NCBI GenBank assembly: GCA_903231505.1
Contig: CAFBRK010000137.1
Location: 25,397 to 89,396 of the forward strand
Reading direction: 5' to 3'
Source: Olavius algarvensis associated proteobacterium Delta 3
GTDB taxonomy: Bacteria; Desulfobacterota; Desulfobacteria; Desulfobacterales; CAFBRK01
Length of the DNA stretch: 64,000 nucleotides
Shown one piece after another: positions 62,544 to 64,000 of this stretch. The notes beneath the pieces were generated by a model. That model was not told the DNA's origin, searched no databases, and was given only the letters and a program-made list of their open reading frames with translations. Positions within the stretch are counted from its first letter, which is position 1, and each line of letters opens with the position of its first letter. Made by a program: the position numbers and the translations under genes.

Positions 62544-63218
62544 GGTAATATGACCCTGGATACAACGAAACTCATCTATCTTTCTACTATTATACCCCGG
62601 AGGTGGGGGGGGAAGCCATTCGTAGATTTCTATTATCACAGGTTCCCTAATCCCGTAATTTTGTAAGGTTTTGCATGCGACACTGGAAACGTTATCTTTA
62701 CGTTTCAAGTCTTTAAGGTCAATCATGATCCTGGGCATCTCTGACCTGACGACGCCCACCATTCCCTCTAATTGGGTTGAACCCCACACAAATTCAGTTA
62801 GAGACGCAAGCATTCCTTCCCAATCAGCTCCCGGAGGACAAGTTCCAACGCCTATGCTATCTATATATTGTTTCATGAGTAGGTTGTATTCGCGGGCAAA
62901 CGAATCGGCCAAATCAATCAACCGACTGTGTTTCTCACTCATTGGTGTATCAGTGGTACCACCGATAGCAATTAGTTTAATTCCTTGATAACAGCGAGAA
63001 TGAGTCACGTTGCCAATGCCTGGGATTTTTCGTGCGTATCCAAAAGTCACATAGAATCTCAGTATCCCCGCATCCCTATCCGTTTGGAAGGATTGCGCTC
63101 CAGATGTTGATTCAAGCCATTTAAGCTGTTCAATCGGCGATATCTCAGCAACTGCTTCACAAGCAGTTGCCACAGTGCATGTTAATAGAATTAATAGAAC
63201 TAAAATTGGTAATTTCAT
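62538..63218 (-). CDS. Cassette gene: exported protein of unknown function
   Basis: 226 residues. Signal peptide LPILVLLILLTCTVATACEA. The mature part has several Cys (HSRCYQGIK, GVGTCPPGADW, SVACKTLQNYG, EFRCIQGH) that could form disulfides, and a Pro run (LPPPPPGY). No family recognised. Confidence 0.7.
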   Translation of the reverse strand: MKLPILVLLILLTCTVATACEAVAEISPIEQLKWLESTSGAQSFQTDRDAGILRFYVTFGYARKIPGIGNVTHSRCYQGIKLIAIGGTTDTPMSEKHSRLIDLADSFAREYNLLMKQYIDSIGVGTCPPGADWEGMLASLTEFVWGSTQLEGMVGVVRSEMPRIMIDLKDLKRKDNVSSVACKTLQNYGIREPVIIEIYEWLPPPPPGYNSRKIDEFRCIQGHITR

Positions 63219-63223
63219 CTGCT

Positions 63224-63281
63224 CTCTAACGATTAAGCTCAGCCGCCGCTTTTAGCGTTCGGCTGGAGTGCCTTGCTGGAG
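63224..63281 (-). repeat. attC site G (one core mutated)
   Basis: Core CTCTAAC (63224-63230), strong stem CAGCCG...CGGCTG, and a decayed second core near 63275-63281 (TTGCTGG instead of TTGTTAG). The gene to the right reads through it. Confidence 0.6.
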
Positions 63282-63742
63282 GGCCTTATGCCAACATGTG
63301 AACAAAGCTCAATATATTGCTCCACCGGATATTCTGCATCTACCCATTTTTCTTTGTATCCGACAACACCATATTCATCCAATAAGCCATTGAGGCCTAC
63401 TAATAGCGCTTTTCCAAATTCATGAGCCGGACATGTGACTTCATATATTACTTTACCTTCCGAATCGTCTTTATTACCCCATAAATCAGGGAATTCGATG
63501 ATTTCAATAAAAAGTGCATTATTTTCATTTCTTTTTAGTATCCATCTATACTCACCAGGCTCTTCATCAAAGCTAAACTTGGCCTCGTTCCCACCGCCTA
63601 AGATATGGTTTACAGCTTTAACAAACTCTCCAAGTGCATCAGATAGGTATGAGGCTGTTACAGTACAAGTTTGACCATAAACATCCAAAACGCATTCAGA
63701 CCAACCAGTACCAACTAATTTGCATTGAATCTCTATATCCAC
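63239..63742 (-). CDS. Cassette gene: hypothetical protein
   Basis: 167 residues, mixed alpha-beta, no signal peptide. ECVLDVYGQTCTVTASYLSD, EPGEYRWILKRNENN and IEFPDLWG are the more distinctive parts. The last dozen residues (KALQPNAKSGG) lie in attC G, so the original stop was probably different. Function unknown. Confidence 0.7.
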   Translation of the reverse strand: MDIEIQCKLVGTGWSECVLDVYGQTCTVTASYLSDALGEFVKAVNHILGGGNEAKFSFDEEPGEYRWILKRNENNALFIEIIEFPDLWGNKDDSEGKVIYEVTCPAHEFGKALLVGLNGLLDEYGVVGYKEKWVDAEYPVEQYIELCSHVGIRPSSKALQPNAKSGG

Positions 63743-63761
63743 GGTATCGTTTGTAATCGCT

Positions 63762-63868
63762 CTCTAACGCTGCGGATCACCTGCAGGCAGCAAAACCTCC
63801 GAAAACCCAATGCCCTCTACGATAAACCGCGCAAGTTTTCCCTGTCAGGTGCATCCGTCTTGTTAGGC
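63762..63868 (-). repeat. attC site H
   Basis: Cores CTCTAAC (63762-63768) and GTTAGGC (63862-63868), 107 nt, outer stem GGATCACCTG / CAGGTGCATCC with a long inner loop. Confidence 0.75.
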
Positions 63869-64000
63869 GACATCACGGCTCTGTACCTCTAGTAGAAACT
63901 TAACGGGCTGTTGCCCGAACCGGTTTTATCGAGCCGTCTTTAGCTCCATGACGCATGCTCTTTCAACCAACATGGGAGCATGATTTAATTGCGATCTGAG
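63869..64000. other. Array continuation or attI-proximal DNA, cut by the window edge
   Basis: 132 nt after attC H. I see no gene; GGGCTGTTGCCC is a small hairpin. It may be a promoter-bearing leader, attI or the end of another cassette. Confidence 0.3.

Larger units (their letters stand above)
58814..63868 (-). mobile_element. Integron gene-cassette array (six or more cassettes)
   Basis: Eight attC-like sites alternate with seven minus-strand genes. Each site has GTTRRRY/RYYYAAC-type cores, short inner inverted repeats and lengths of 58-107 nt. Genes stop inside or just beside the downstream attC, and most start within about 60 nt of the next, as in cassettes. Base composition is lower in GC than the rest of the window, especially 60300-63750. 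Orientation puts attI and intI to the right, outside the window. Confidence 0.85.

Noticed and set aside
1..64000. tRNA or rRNA genes
   Set aside because: I found no cloverleaf-like or rRNA-like stretch by eye; a tRNAscan or Rfam run would decide.

Overview
The window looks like a chromosomal piece of a strictly anaerobic Desulfobacterota organism, most likely a Desulfobacterales sulfate reducer. The reasons are genes of the Wood-Ljungdahl / methylene-tetrahydrofolate branch linked to heterodisulfide-reductase (Hdr) electron carriers, a siroheme ferredoxin-like reductase, many large hybrid histidine kinases, and repeated use of in-frame UGA as selenocysteine (Sec). This is inferred from gene content; no 16S or other marker is present.

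Layout. (1) 1-13 kb: end of etfA, two envelope proteins, leuCD, a Sec-containing OsmC-like protein, a universal stress protein, aconitase, trpS, small proteins and an NtrC-type regulator. (2) 13.6-30.5 kb, all on the plus strand: a one-carbon/electron-transfer cluster with a MetF paralogue, a giant double HdrA (Sec), MvhD (Sec), MetV, MetF, a receiver protein and a fused HdrC-HdrB-like protein (Sec). It is followed by aroE, two sensor kinases, a siroheme/ferredoxin protein, a MetE/UroD-like protein and a frame-disrupted MetV-like C-terminal domain protein. (3) 30.4-35.4 kb: a rhodanese-ferritin fusion and a hybrid kinase/NtrC pair with a near-consensus sigma-70 promoter. (4) 53.1-35.6 kb on the minus strand: a long chemosensory operon with three REC-CheB-like proteins, MCP, CheW, CheY, a HAMP protein, CheA (split by a frameshift in a T8 run), a zinc-ribbon ParA, then a NitT/TauT-type ABC transporter and a PHP-like membrane protein. 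No CheR is present, and all three CheB-like domains have lost the catalytic Ser and His. (5) 53.7-58.3 kb: a hybrid kinase, a receiver and an amidohydrolase. (6) 58.8-63.9 kb: an integron gene-cassette array with eight recognisable attC-like sites and genes reading right to left, which places attI/intI beyond the right edge.

How the genes work together. MetF-MetV-HdrA-MvhD-HdrCB matches the subunit set of the methylene-THF reductase complexes of acetogens such as Moorella, in which the flavoenzyme is wired to an Hdr module. Here three of the electron-transfer subunits each place Sec where relatives have an Fe-S-ligand-type Cys. Each UGA is followed at the expected distance by a hairpin with a G-rich GGU/GGC-type apical loop. 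The chemosensory operon appears to have dropped methylation-based adaptation and gained receiver-rich pseudo-CheB proteins, a ParA ATPase and perhaps a transporter.

Non-coding structure includes three arrays of an 8-bp repeat (CMAACSGG) placed just upstream of start codons, three copies of a roughly 100-150 bp hexamer-rich inverted-repeat element, heptamer-rich leaders and small palindromes. Several genes are broken in homopolymers (trpS, cheA, one cassette gene), so some frameshifts may be sequencing errors.
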